From assembly GCF_040126055.1 (NCBI RefSeq), contig NZ_CP143541.1, forward strand, positions 3,286,001 to 3,350,000: 64,000 nt of DNA. Reading direction: 5' to 3'. Positions 53,237 to 61,992 of the stretch are shown here, in pieces. The notes under the pieces were generated by a model. It was not told the DNA's origin and did not search any database. It was given only the letters and a program-made list of their open reading frames with translations. Numbering within the stretch: the first letter of the stretch is position 1; every line of letters starts with the position of its first letter. The DNA comes from Pseudalkalibacillus sp. SCS-8. GTDB taxonomy: Bacteria > Bacillota > Bacilli > Bacillales > Fictibacillaceae. The position numbers and the translations under genes were made by a program.

Positions 53237-54061
53237 TTACATCATATCGAGGAATGGGAATGGGACTTGTTCACGGAATCGGTTAATCGTTTCGATTACG
53301 GATGATTTGATGAACAGGTAAGTGATAAACATTGTAATGAGTTGTGTCCCGATTCCCCAGTAGAGGCTGTCCACTTTGTGGTTCTTGTTCAGGGCTGTTT
53401 TATACATGTAGAAGCCAGGAACGATAATTGCGACAAATAGGGCGGAAACAAGCGCCAATACGATTGTTGCTTTGTAGAATCCCATAAGTGCGAGCAGCAT
53501 TGTAACAACGTTGACTGCCGTGAAAGGAATGAGGATTCCGGAAAACTTGGCAATGAATGTTTTAATCGAGTCCGTTTCACCGATTACTTTTGTTAATACA
53601 AGTGTTGTTACCAGACCGATTGCGATGAAAATGATTCCTGTGATGAAAAAACGTGATGCCAGTTCAAAGAATGGCAATGATTGCGCTGGACCTTCATCAA
53701 ATAAAGCGTTCACTTCACCGAACACGGTTTTGAACAATTTGTTAATGAAGAAATAAAGTGTCAATGCAAAGGCTAGTGCATAAAGGACAATCGTCGTAAT
53801 TCCGTTGATGAAATGCTGTTCGCCTAAGTTGAATGCTTGGCCAGGATTTTTGAGCAATCCTAACGCATGCTTTCCATATTGGCGTGAAATGTTTTTCGCT
53901 TTTTCAAGGTTCTCATTACCGCTAACCGTTTGTGCAGGGGTTGGGGTTACGGCCTCAGCCGTCGCACTGATTTCTTGTTGGGCTGTTTCAATAACGGCCG
54001 TTCCACATTTACCGCAGAACTTCCCCGTTTCCTGTTCATGATTACATGCTGGGCATATCAT
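53237..54061 (-). CDS. Zinc-ribbon membrane protein with six spans
   Basis: About 274 residues from the ATG at 54061 (nine bases after AGAGGT; a GTG at 54070 is too close). The N-terminus is a zinc ribbon (MICPACNHEQETGKFCGKCG, two CxxC). After a Pro/Thr/Ala-rich linker come about six hydrophobic spans in the last 190 residues (VLYALAFALTLYFFI, VTMLLALMGFY), resembling Yip1-like or DUF6574-type proteins. It follows the TcaA/YvbJ-like gene by 18 bases, so they form an operon that may act on wall stress. Exact family uncertain. Confidence 0.8.
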   Translation of the reverse strand: MICPACNHEQETGKFCGKCGTAVIETAQQEISATAEAVTPTPAQTVSGNENLEKAKNISRQYGKHALGLLKNPGQAFNLGEQHFINGITTIVLYALAFALTLYFFINKLFKTVFGEVNALFDEGPAQSLPFFELASRFFITGIIFIAIGLVTTLVLTKVIGETDSIKTFIAKFSGILIPFTAVNVVTMLLALMGFYKATIVLALVSALFVAIIVPGFYMYKTALNKNHKVDSLYWGIGTQLITMFITYLFIKSSVIETINRFREQVPFPFLDMM

Positions 54062-54079
54062 ATTCTTCACGACCTCTCG

Positions 54080-55522
54080 TTATAGTTTGTTTCGGTTCGT
54101 ATCGTTGATTTCGATCGTTTCGATCTGATACACGCCATCCAGTTTGATGAGTGTATAGACCTTTTCACGCTCATACTCGGTTTGTTTTCCTTCATGGTTT
54201 GTAAAAATGAAGTGTTCTTCCGTTGTTACTTCATAAATACCGTCCTTCACTTCTTTTACATCAAGGATGATGTTGTTCGTGAACTCATAGGTGTAGTTTT
54301 CGTTCTTCAGCTTTCCGATGTAATCTCTGAGCTCAAGATCCGCTTCACTACCTTTTACCATAAATCCTTCGATTTCGTAGTAATCTCTCAAGTTCAAGGC
54401 AGATTCATAAGCGGCACGGAAGGCATGAATCTGGTTTGCTGCTACTTTATATTCGCCATCAAGGTCAGATTCTTCTGATGAAGATGTTGAAGCTTCAACC
54501 GCATTTTCGTCAAAAATGAATTCGAGAGTAGACCAGTATACATCTTTTTGTGTAATGGTTTCAGATTTCAGCGTCTCACCATTTGGTGCCGTCCACTCTG
54601 CGTACATTTCGACTTCCTTATCCGCTGGAAATGGACCTAGAATTTCATAGTCTTCTAAGGTTTTTCCTGTACTTTTTCCATTAACATAAAGGACAGCATT
54701 TTCGACGTTGGAATAAGCGTGATATTTCAAAAATGGAAGATCGATGTAAAGCTCGTCGTAATTCTCACCGCTACCGGTGAGGATGAATTCATCCTTGAAC
54801 GTGATATCACCGAATTCGGAAGTGGTTTTCGCATTCACTACAAATTTGCCAGGATAAGCTTTGCCGATTTCCAAGGTTTCGTCTGCGATTTCAACGTTCA
54901 CCTTTTTACTTGCAATCTCAATTTCCGTTTGAGGCGAATTGGAGACGACGTATAAGGAATTTGGAACTGCTTCGATTATGTACTCTTTATAGAGACCAAG
55001 AATTTTGTCTTCCGTTTTGATCATGAATACTTTATTGCCAAACCCATCATAAATAGACTGGTTGAATGTTTGACTCTCCTTGTTCGCTGTCGATTGGAGC
55101 AAGTCATTACGGATGGATTCCCACCCATTATCGTTCAAATAGCTGATATATTGCTTCTTATCGAGGAAAGCATCCTTGTCATACTCGATTTCAGAGAACA
55201 GTGCTTCGCTATCCTTGCTTGCTACTGCTTTGTCGATTGCTTTTACTTTGACGATTGGATCAAATTTAGACGATAAAAATTTATGAGTTCCGAATAGGGC
55301 TGCGATCAGGACACAAGCTGAAGCGATGATGATTTTCGATTTCTTTGAGAGTGGCTTTTTCGGTTTCACCACTGTTGCCTGTTGTTGAACAGGTCTTACT
55401 ACTGGTTTATCTGCTGGTTTTCCTTCTGATGCTGCTGTCTGGCTGGGCTGCTTCGTACCACATTCTGTACAAAAACTCGTCCCATTCTTTAATTCAGCAC
55501 CACATTCCACACAATAGTTCAA
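54080..55522 (-). CDS. TcaA/YvbJ-like zinc-ribbon membrane protein
   Basis: The 480-residue protein starts with a zinc ribbon (YCVECGAELKNGTSFCTECGTKQ), a linker with QQQATVVKPKKPLSKKSK and a single span (IIIASACVLIAALFGTHKFL, about 74-93). The large outer part has TcaA-like repeats (IVKVKAIDKAVASKDSEALF, FVVNAKTTSEFGD) and an NTF2-like C-terminal region (AFRAAYESALNLRDYYEI to YQIETIEIND). TcaA of Staphylococcus and YvbJ of Bacillus affect glycopeptide response and wall polymers. It leads a two-gene operon; the upstream gap contains a REP-like cluster. Confidence 0.88.
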   Translation of the reverse strand: MNYCVECGAELKNGTSFCTECGTKQPSQTAASEGKPADKPVVRPVQQQATVVKPKKPLSKKSKIIIASACVLIAALFGTHKFLSSKFDPIVKVKAIDKAVASKDSEALFSEIEYDKDAFLDKKQYISYLNDNGWESIRNDLLQSTANKESQTFNQSIYDGFGNKVFMIKTEDKILGLYKEYIIEAVPNSLYVVSNSPQTEIEIASKKVNVEIADETLEIGKAYPGKFVVNAKTTSEFGDITFKDEFILTGSGENYDELYIDLPFLKYHAYSNVENAVLYVNGKSTGKTLEDYEILGPFPADKEVEMYAEWTAPNGETLKSETITQKDVYWSTLEFIFDENAVEASTSSSEESDLDGEYKVAANQIHAFRAAYESALNLRDYYEIEGFMVKGSEADLELRDYIGKLKNENYTYEFTNNIILDVKEVKDGIYEVTTEEHFIFTNHEGKQTEYEREKVYTLIKLDGVYQIETIEINDTNRNKL

Positions 55523-55921
55523 AATGTTTACTCCTTTCGACTGATATCATCGTTGTTTTTGTTTTCATACGATAATGGTATAACGGTGATGAACGTCTTT
55601 GTTTTCAACATTTATACCGGTTCCCTATATATCACCACCCAATTATATGGTAAATTTATACCACTGTTACTATCGGTCGGGTATGTGACATTCTTAATAG
55701 AAATATAGTAATTTTTACAAATGATTTTATGGAGGTGTCAGGCACCGAAAGGAACCGTTGCGCCGCAACAGTTCTCAATCGGTGTCTGACACTTTTCATA
55801 TCTATTGGTACATAAGGGTTCATTTTCGGTGCCTGACACTAAGTAATGGATTCTGGTCACAGATTACGGGCGGGTTGAGTAAGGTATAGGAATCATATCT
55901 TCTTTTGGGAAGGGAAGAATC
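55523..55921. other. Gene-free divergent intergenic region
   Basis: About 400 bases between the TcaA-like gene and the next plus-strand gene. It holds the REP-like element at 55734-55840. Promoters for both sides must lie here, but no clear boxes are seen apart from AT-rich stretches near 55660-55730. No extra gene is visible. Confidence 0.5.
55734..55840. repeat. REP-like composite element, copy 5
   Basis: A complete palindrome GGTGTCAGGCACCGA...ATCGGTGTCTGACACT (55734-55793) with an inner stem (GAAC-x-GTTGCG / CGCAAC-x-GTTC). A lone half-site, TCGGTGCCTGACACT, follows at 55826-55840. The copy near 56.93 kb has the same palindrome-plus-half-site layout. Confidence 0.82.
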
Positions 55922-56227
55922 ATGTTAAAAAAATTCTTGTTGATGAATTCGGTCTTATTGTTTTTTTACCATCCTGGAATTGTGTTTGGCACGATTGTGC
56001 TGATGAGTCAGGCGACGAGTAATCAAGAAATTCTTGCGAATTTGTATTGGATCATTCCCCAAACGTTGTTGGTCGCGTCGGTTCCTAATATTCTGCTCGC
56101 AGCTTACTACTTTTTTATAAGGAAACGTGATCACTTGCTCCGCAACTTCTTGTTCGCTGAGTTGTTCGTCATTTTCATTCATGCATCTATGCATGCGATG
56201 ATCATTGCTTTGTTTACTGTGACGTAG
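55922..56227 (+). CDS. Small membrane protein with three spans
   Basis: The 101-residue protein has spans at about 8-30 (MNSVLLFFYHPGIVFGTIVLM), 42-65 (WIIPQTLLVASVPNILLAAYY) and 76-98 (FAELFVIFIHASMHAMIIAL), with a basic loop RKRDHLLRN. GGGAAGGGAAGA precedes the ATG. No partner or family is recognised. Confidence 0.7.
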   Translation: MLKKFLLMNSVLLFFYHPGIVFGTIVLMSQATSNQEILANLYWIIPQTLLVASVPNILLAAYYFFIRKRDHLLRNFLFAELFVIFIHASMHAMIIALFTVT

Positions 56228-56271
56228 GTGGAATTGGTGGAAGAAAGATCCACGACAATCTTCGCATTTCA

Positions 56272-56347
56272 TCAAACAAACGTTTGATTAAGCGGTTAAA
56301 ACCCTTGTCCTTACAAAGTTTTATAAATCAATTGAACGTTTGTTTGA
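56272..56347. promoter_or_regulatory. Pair of inverted TetR-type operator candidates
   Basis: TCAAACAAACGTTTGA (56272-56287) and its inverted relative TTGAACGTTTGTTTGA (56332-56347) differ at one or two positions and lie 44 bases apart, about 100 bases before the DUF2935 gene. Each contains the palindrome AAACGTTT. Confidence 0.4.
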
Positions 56348-56450
56348 AGGACAACCATCCTACAATTATCCATCTATTCATTTCATGGTTCTAATGGTCC
56401 AAGCTCTTTAATATGCTGATGATTAGAACGGGATGGAGGGATGATGGAGG

Positions 56451-56882
56451 ATGCAATATTACTACGGCAGTCAGATGCCTTTGAGGGTGTTGGATGAGTG
56501 TGAATTCTGGAAGGAACAAGAGGAAGAACATACAGTAGTGATTCGTGAGCTCGTTCAGGATCTTGAGCCCAAATATGTGCTTGATTTGAAAGAATGGGAG
56601 AAAGCATTCACAGAGACGCATCACAGGGTCGTCCGGTTTATGGAAACAGCCGTCCGTACGAACGGTACTCCGAGCCAAGCTCTTTATAAGGATCTTATCC
56701 AGCTGATCCATTATTGCCTCGATCAAAGTCAGAAGTTTATCTATTTTTGTGCAATGCTCATTGAAGATAGCAGTGCGATTCGGGATAACAAAACAGCCGC
56801 CGTTGTGATGAAGCATATTATCCGTGAGTCTGAATACTTCATCGGGGTTGCTCAGACCGTCCTCTATCAAAACCACCTTTAA
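56451..56882 (+). CDS. DUF2935-type helical protein
   Basis: The 143-residue all-helical protein looks like half of the DUF2935 family (VLDECEFWKEQEEEHTVVIR at the N-terminus; ESEYFIGVAQTVL near the end). These have ferritin-like four-helix bundles; conserved E and H residues (EFWKEQEEEH, ETHHRVVRF) could bind metal. The usual family length is about double, so this is a single-repeat version. The ribosome region GGAGGGATGATGGAGG is unusually purine-rich with two GGAGG sites. It stands alone, downstream of paired TetR-type operators. Confidence 0.8.
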   Translation: MQYYYGSQMPLRVLDECEFWKEQEEEHTVVIRELVQDLEPKYVLDLKEWEKAFTETHHRVVRFMETAVRTNGTPSQALYKDLIQLIHYCLDQSQKFIYFCAMLIEDSSAIRDNKTAAVVMKHIIRESEYFIGVAQTVLYQNHL

Positions 56883-56928
56883 AGCGTGAAATCCCCTTTT
56901 ATGAGACGTCAACTTTAAAGCATTAAAG

Positions 56929-57037
56929 AAGTGTCAGGCACTGTTTGGAACCCCGTCGTGGACAAGGGCTCCTGAACAGTGCCTGACACTTTTCAAAACC
57001 GTTGGGGCTGTAGGGTTGATTTTCGGTGCCTGACACC
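56929..57037. repeat. REP-like composite element, copy 6
   Basis: AAGTGTCAGGCACTGTT...AACAGTGCCTGACACTT (56929-56992) is followed by a half-site TTTTCGGTGCCTGACACC (57020-57037). The stretch GGGTTGATTTTCGG matches GGGTTCATTTTCGG of copy 5, so both share a longer unit. Confidence 0.82.
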
Positions 57038-57043
57038 GACGCA

Positions 57044-58510
57044 TTAAACGCCCCAGAATTTTTGGATGATTTGTTGGTGTTGAGCTGGGTGCTTTTGTTG
57101 GGTTAGGAGGCTTGCGACGACGTAACCTACAAACGAGAGCACGATTGGAACGACGACAGTATGCATACCGAACAGGTTCGGTGCGTTCAGGTGAATCAGC
57201 ATGTACGAGCCGACCCCGACGAACATCGAGGTGAACGCGCCGTAGGCGTTTCCTTTTTTCCAATAAAGCCCCATTATGACTGGCCAGATGAAGGCGGCTT
57301 CCAGTCCACCGAAGGCGAACAGGTTCAGCCAAATCAACAGGTCCGGTGGATCGACGGCCATCAGGAACACGAAGATTCCGATTGCGGCAGTCACCGAGAT
57401 ACTGAGCGTTTTCACCTGGCGCTGAGAGGCGGTTGGCCTGACATAATTGACGTACACGTCCTTGATTACGGCTGAGCTAACCAGCAACAACAGAGAGTCG
57501 ACGGTCGACATGACAGCAGCCATCGGAGCTGCGAGAACGATTCCTGCGAGCCATGCCGGTAGCACTTCAAGCGCGACAAGTGGCATGACCTTGTCACCCA
57601 CTTCAACTCCAGGCACGACAACGCGTGCAAACACCCCGATCAAGTGCATGCCAAGCATGATGAATCCAACGACGATCGTTCCGATGATCATCGCTTTGTG
57701 CATCGCTTTTGAATCCCGGTAAGACATTGCTCGGACCGAAACCTGCGGGAGACCGACTACCCCTACCCCGACCAGAATCCAGAAGGAGGAGACGAACAAC
57801 GGTGTTAACGAACGGTCGGCCCCATATGGTGAGACGAGGTTCGGGTTTTCAGCGACCAACTCGTTCATGATGTTCGATAAACCGCCACCTGCAACAACGG
57901 TTCCGATCAGCAGCAGAAGCGTCCCGATGAACATGACGATGCCTTGCAGGCTGTCGGTGATCGCGACTGCCCGGAATCCGCCAATTACGACGTACACGAG
58001 GACCGAGGCAGCAAAGATAAACAGCGCGGTCGTATAGGACAACCCGGTGAACGACTCGATCAATCGAGCTCCCCCGACCCACTGAGCGGCCATCGCACTG
58101 AACAGGAAGATGACGATGCTGAGTGCGGACAGTAATACAACCCACTTGCTTTGATAGCGGGCTTTTAAGAAATCGATCAGCGTGACGGCGTTGATTTTTC
58201 GAGCAACAATCGCGAACTTTTTCCCTAACAAGGCTAACGTAAAATAACCCGTAACGAGCTGGGACATGGCGAGCAGCACCCATCCAAGTCCGAGATTATA
58301 AGCGACGCCCGGACCTCCGACGAAGCTGCTGGCACTTCCGAAGGTGGCGACCATCGTCAACGCTAAAATGAAGCCGTTCAGCTGGCGGCTTCCTAAAAAG
58401 TATTCCTGCAGAAAGTCTGGTGCTTTTTGAATGTGACGCGACGCATAGATTCCTATTAGGAATACGAATGCTAAAAATCCGAATAACGGGAGGATGACTT
58501 CCCAATTCAT
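57044..58510 (-). CDS. panF: Sodium/pantothenate symporter
   Basis: The 488-residue transporter of the sodium:solute symporter family has about 13 spans. PanF-typical segments are DFLQEYFLGSRQLNGFILAL, MVATFGSASSFVGGPGVAY, LIDFLKARYQS and AAPMAAVMSTVDSLLLL. Its start overlaps the YhdT-like stop by four bases, the same pair seen as yhdT-panF in E. coli. It imports pantothenate for coenzyme A. A proline/glutamine tail ends QKFWGV. The REP-like element lies directly after the stop. Confidence 0.92.
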   Translation of the reverse strand: MNWEVILPLFGFLAFVFLIGIYASRHIQKAPDFLQEYFLGSRQLNGFILALTMVATFGSASSFVGGPGVAYNLGLGWVLLAMSQLVTGYFTLALLGKKFAIVARKINAVTLIDFLKARYQSKWVVLLSALSIVIFLFSAMAAQWVGGARLIESFTGLSYTTALFIFAASVLVYVVIGGFRAVAITDSLQGIVMFIGTLLLLIGTVVAGGGLSNIMNELVAENPNLVSPYGADRSLTPLFVSSFWILVGVGVVGLPQVSVRAMSYRDSKAMHKAMIIGTIVVGFIMLGMHLIGVFARVVVPGVEVGDKVMPLVALEVLPAWLAGIVLAAPMAAVMSTVDSLLLLVSSAVIKDVYVNYVRPTASQRQVKTLSISVTAAIGIFVFLMAVDPPDLLIWLNLFAFGGLEAAFIWPVIMGLYWKKGNAYGAFTSMFVGVGSYMLIHLNAPNLFGMHTVVVPIVLSFVGYVVASLLTQQKHPAQHQQIIQKFWGV

Positions 58511-58800
58511 TCTGCATCCCCCTCCCCATCATCAAACGGGACTTCCACGAAAAAGAGCTTGACCATTACGATGACAAAGAGGGTAAAAAGGACGAAGCCG
58601 AAAATGCAGCTGTAGAAAAACCAGGCTGGAAAGCCGAATATGTAGGTGTATTCCTCTGGACGTTCGTTCCCTAAGCCGTAGGCAAAACCAAACCACCAAA
58701 TGAAGTTGATGACGGCGAGTCCTACGCCCATCAAGGCTTCCCGGTTCGCGATCCGAAAACGAGGATCCTCACGAAAGCCTTGTTGCTTTTTCACGTTCAC
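58507..58800 (-). CDS. yhdT: YhdT-family small membrane protein
   Basis: The 97-residue protein starts with GTG seven bases after GAGGG. It has two spans (VGLAVINFIWWFGFAYGLG and WFFYSCIFGFVLFTLFVIVM) and an acidic tail, matching YhdT (DUF997), which is always found before PanF. It overlaps panF by four bases and probably helps its assembly or function; no activity is known. Confidence 0.9.
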   Translation of the reverse strand: MNVKKQQGFREDPRFRIANREALMGVGLAVINFIWWFGFAYGLGNERPEEYTYIFGFPAWFFYSCIFGFVLFTLFVIVMVKLFFVEVPFDDGEGDAE

Positions 58801-59019
58801 ATGTATCCCTCAAATCTATTGAACTCGTTTTGTCCTATTCTACCAAAACGTTGGGAAATGCAAAAACCGGCATGCTCTTTGTATACGTTAATGTTTACGT
58901 ATGATATATCAAAGGACACTAGAAAAATATGTTAAAATTTAGGCATGAAACAATATGACAGTTATTCTAGAAACGGGCAGTTATCAGGAATAAGAAATTT
59001 AATATGGAGGGGTAATTTT

Positions 59020-59346
59020 ATGCCATTAGAACAGGAAGTAATGGGTTTGTTAATTGGTGGGTTGTCTATTGTTATGGGAATTGCAATTTTAGTTACTGTG
59101 TTCCTTTGGGTTAAAAATAAAAGTAAAAGTTCAGGATATATCTGGACATTATTGCATTTGCTATTATTTTCTGTCGCAGCCTATTTTGCATTAGAGGCTA
59201 TTGCATTTGACTATGATCATGCGATGGCTTCAGAAGAAATTTCACTCCAGATAGGTATTTCTGGAGTTGTTTGGGCATCTAGTATGATTTGTTTGTTAAT
59301 AGCATTATTTAACTTTTCGAAAGAGAGAAAGCATAGAGCCTATTAA
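59020..59346 (+). CDS. Small membrane protein, unknown
   Basis: A 108-residue protein from the ATG at 59020, behind GGAGGGG. It has three spans (LIGGLSIVMGIAILVTVFLWV, LLHLLLFSVAAYFALEAIAF, GVVWASSMICLLIALFNF) and a basic tail (KERKHRAY). A longer in-frame extension to 58945 has no ribosome site. The region from here to 60.8 kb is AT-rich and contains small genes of uncertain role. Confidence 0.72.
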   Translation: MPLEQEVMGLLIGGLSIVMGIAILVTVFLWVKNKSKSSGYIWTLLHLLLFSVAAYFALEAIAFDYDHAMASEEISLQIGISGVVWASSMICLLIALFNFSKERKHRAY

Positions 59347-59383
59347 ATAAACGGTGGCTATTCCTTAATACGAGGGGGTATTC

Positions 59384-59935
59384 ATGAAAAATTTAAGAAT
59401 CTATTTTGGGATTTTTATGTTATTAATATTGATTGCTTGCACAAATCAAAGCGAATCCGTTATTACAGATGATATTCAAAAGAAAATCAAAGAGCATATT
59501 GGGATGGAAGTCTCGCTCCCAGAAGTTGGTGACTATAGCCTAAATTTTATCAATTTGCAATATCCACCAGAGAATAATCTTGGGGAACCAATTGGGGACC
59601 GCCACGTTGTGATAATTTCTTATTCAGATGAAATAGGTGAAAAAGCACATTATGATGACAAACAGTCAGAAACTCTTTATGGTCCATATGAAGGAAGGTC
59701 TATCATAAATGTGTACGTTAGTAATTTTAAAAACAGTTTGAGCAATTCAAGGGAAAAAGAAATCAGCGGAGTAACCGTAGAATACGATGAAAAGAAACAG
59801 AACAACTATCACATTTTGTCTAGTTCATTTAACGTGAAAAACGGTTCATTTCAAATGATCTTTCACTTAGATGGATCATTGACAAAAGACGATGCATGGG
59901 AATTTGTTGATGAGATTGTAAAAGAAAACAAATGA
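59384..59935 (+). CDS. Predicted lipoprotein, unknown
   Basis: The 183-residue protein has a lipoprotein signal (MLLILIAC, lipobox LIAC, Cys19). Its mature part is hydrophilic: SLPEVGDYSLNFINLQYPPEN, VVIISYSDEIGE, FHLDGSLTKDDAWEFVDEI. GAGGGGG precedes the ATG. It resembles small lipoproteins with a DUF4367-like fold, but the match is not certain. It follows the small membrane gene by 37 bases. Confidence 0.75.
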   Translation: MKNLRIYFGIFMLLILIACTNQSESVITDDIQKKIKEHIGMEVSLPEVGDYSLNFINLQYPPENNLGEPIGDRHVVIISYSDEIGEKAHYDDKQSETLYGPYEGRSIINVYVSNFKNSLSNSREKEISGVTVEYDEKKQNNYHILSSSFNVKNGSFQMIFHLDGSLTKDDAWEFVDEIVKENK

Positions 59936-60099
59936 CTGCAAGTAATCCATTAATACAGCCATCAACAGTTTAATGATTGATTGAATGTTATTCAGTTATA
60001 GGGGGCGTTGATCTAATAAAGGATTAATGCTCTATTTGTTTAATATCTAACTGATAGGCAGTTCAATGGAATAAGGCTTTTTGTATGGAGGAATTGTGA

Positions 60100-60567
60100 A
60101 TGGCTCGAAGAAAAAAATTTAAAGTTAGTATTGGTGATATATTTACAATACCTTTTAATCAGGAACTGAAGGCAATAGGTCAAGTTGTATTACAAGGAGC
60201 AACTTCAGATGTATTCATTATTTTTGATTGCATATATAAAGAAAATGAAATGTTAAATAAAATTCAAAATCAACCAATATTGTTTATGTTCAATACAATC
60301 GATACAAGGTTGGAAGATGGAGAGTGGCAAATAATCGGGAATGATAGACCTCCTAAAAACTTGGCTCTGAAAAATTATATCTCGGAAACCTTAGATGGGT
60401 ATGTTGTGCTAGATGCAGGAGGACAAATAATCCGAGGTGCAACAGAAAATGATGTTAAAAGTCTATCTAACCTTAGTTCTATTTCTCCTGAAATTGTTGA
60501 GGATGCAGTAAAGGCTAAATTCGGAAATGGGGAATGGTATCCTTATTTAGACAAGCTCTTATATTGA
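60100..60567 (+). CDS. Imm26-like immunity-family protein
   Basis: The 155-residue soluble protein starts RKKFKVSIGDIFTIPFNQEL and continues with AIGQVVLQGATSDVFIIFDCIY and LEDGEWQIIGNDRP, the pattern of the Imm26 family (immunity to secreted toxins). A GGAG precedes the ATG. No toxin gene (LXG, RHS or similar) is adjacent, so it may be an orphan immunity gene protecting against neighbours' toxins, or a family member with another function. Confidence 0.78.
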   Translation: MARRKKFKVSIGDIFTIPFNQELKAIGQVVLQGATSDVFIIFDCIYKENEMLNKIQNQPILFMFNTIDTRLEDGEWQIIGNDRPPKNLALKNYISETLDGYVVLDAGGQIIRGATENDVKSLSNLSSISPEIVEDAVKAKFGNGEWYPYLDKLLY

Positions 60568-60606
60568 CACTAATATTCAACTAACGGGGGCAAGTCAGTA
60601 ATAAAA

Positions 60607-60774
60607 ATGTTTATTCTATTGATTCTTTTTATTATTGTTATGGTACTTATCTTGTATCAAGTTCCATTGATTCAGGCATTTTTTATATATAATCATAATT
60701 TATCTGGTATATTCCTATTCTGTATTTTCTTAATCCTAACTTTTATTACATATCTAGCTACTAAAAAAGAATAA
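60607..60774 (+). CDS. 55-residue membrane micropeptide
   Basis: A short frame of two hydrophobic spans (ILLILFIIVMVLILYQV and GIFLFCIFLILTFITYLA) with a charged end KKE. GGGGGC lies about 14 bases upstream, further than usual, so translation is moderate at best. It follows the Imm26-like gene by 39 bases. It could be a true small protein or a remnant. Confidence 0.5.
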   Translation: MFILLILFIIVMVLILYQVPLIQAFFIYNHNLSGIFLFCIFLILTFITYLATKKE

Positions 60775-61143
60775 TGCATTCCATTTAAGGTGGCGATAAT
60801 CAAGGAAGGGGTACGCCTCTTATTGGTTAATCCATAAGAATTAGGTAGCATTCTAGAATAACTAAATGACATTACATTGTTAGAAAGAGAAACAAATGGA
60901 GTTAGAAATATTAAGAGAAAGAAACGGCTCAAAGGGTGGTGAAGGTTGAATTACTTGTTAATCTTCAGTTAAGGGGCAGTTAATGGAGTAACTTTTAGAA
61001 TAGAAAAGGCTTAGAGGACATCCTCTAAGCTTTTTTGTTGTGGATCATAAACCCATTCTTTGTGATATACCTTGTGATTTAGTCTGTGATTTTTCGTTTT
61101 ACACCTCACAACTGAACCGGCATACTCTGCGCAGCCCGGTCTT
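60775..61143. other. Gene-free interval with one terminator
   Basis: About 370 bases. No frame with ribosome site is seen. It carries the terminator at 61003-61037 and AT-rich sequence that may be decayed coding DNA. Confidence 0.5.
61003..61037 (+). terminator. Terminator after the small-gene cluster
   Basis: GCTTAGAG pairs with CTCTAAGC across a six-base GACATC loop (61009-61030), followed by TTTTTT on the plus strand. Confidence 0.75.
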
Positions 61144-61890
61144 TTACGGTATGAGTGTGATTTTCGTTCGGTCGATCTGGACGAGGTCCCACGTGGTGAT
61201 GATGCCGATTGGCGATTGGTTGGTCGTTCCGTTTTCAGTGACTAGTGCGGCTTCAAGCTTTTGATTGCGGTCGAAGTACGACTCAAACAGATCCTCCACA
61301 TCATAGATCGTCGCGTCCCTTGCGATGAAGCTCACGTTATGTGGTTTTTCGATTTTTAAAATTTCCGCAGCCCTCGTCTCCCCAACCGGTATGAAATCAC
61401 CAGCGACGTGGGTCGAAAACCATTTTGCAATGCCGCCTTCCGTTAAAAGGCCTTTGAAAACACCATTCTCATAGATTGGAAATTGCGAGTAGCCTTTTTC
61501 AGCGAAGGCATTCAGGATGACTTTTATATGGGTATCGGTTGTGAAGGATAGAACGTCCCTCGACGCTATGGAAAGTCCAAGAGGCGGGCTGAGTAACGCT
61601 TTGCTGATGGTCTCGATTTCATCGACAACATCCTGATGAGGATCCGCGATATAGTAGCTCTCTTTGACTTTTTCATGGACGATCGCATTCCGAAGCTTTG
61701 CGAACTGCCTCAATTCCGGAAAGTGATATCGGATCGATGTATGCTTGTCTTTGACTTTATGTAATAGGTACGTGAAATTATCGTTTTGTGAGTTCGGTGC
61801 AAGGTCCTTCAGCTTGAGATGGATCTGGTTGAATGCGACTTCAAACCGTTCCGCTCGGTCTGTATTCCTTTTGACTTGGATCTGGCTCAT
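61144..61890 (-). CDS. CBS-domain pair protein with N-terminal helical domain
   Basis: The 248-residue protein has a helical N-terminal region (1-110; ERFEVAFNQIHLKLKDL, LRNAIVHEKVKESYYIA). Two CBS domains follow (about 115-175: ILNAFAEKGYSQFPIYENG; about 180-245: YDVEDLFESYFDRNQKLEAAL, SPIGIITTWDLVQI). CBS pairs usually bind adenosyl compounds and give energy-status sensing. The RNAIVHE region resembles HEPN-like or DUF4145 helices, so a nucleic-acid link is possible but not shown. Monocistronic. Confidence 0.85.
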   Translation of the reverse strand: MSQIQVKRNTDRAERFEVAFNQIHLKLKDLAPNSQNDNFTYLLHKVKDKHTSIRYHFPELRQFAKLRNAIVHEKVKESYYIADPHQDVVDEIETISKALLSPPLGLSIASRDVLSFTTDTHIKVILNAFAEKGYSQFPIYENGVFKGLLTEGGIAKWFSTHVAGDFIPVGETRAAEILKIEKPHNVSFIARDATIYDVEDLFESYFDRNQKLEAALVTENGTTNQSPIGIITTWDLVQIDRTKITLIP

Positions 61891-61992
61891 TGGCTCCCCC
61901 TTTCTCTCTTTATTAGTCTACCAAACCTTTTCCAATATAGGCATATGTTTTCAGGTCTGCATACATGACTATGTTGTTCGGGATTTTCTCAC

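Noticed and set aside
51345..57037. CRISPR array from the recurring GTGTCAGGCACC motif
   Set aside because: The copies are kilobases apart, palindromic and lie in separate intergenic regions; there are no regular spacers and no cas genes.
57161..57475. Plus-strand frame of 104 codons
   Set aside because: Antisense shadow inside panF; the panF frame has clear symporter motifs and overlaps YhdT in the usual way.
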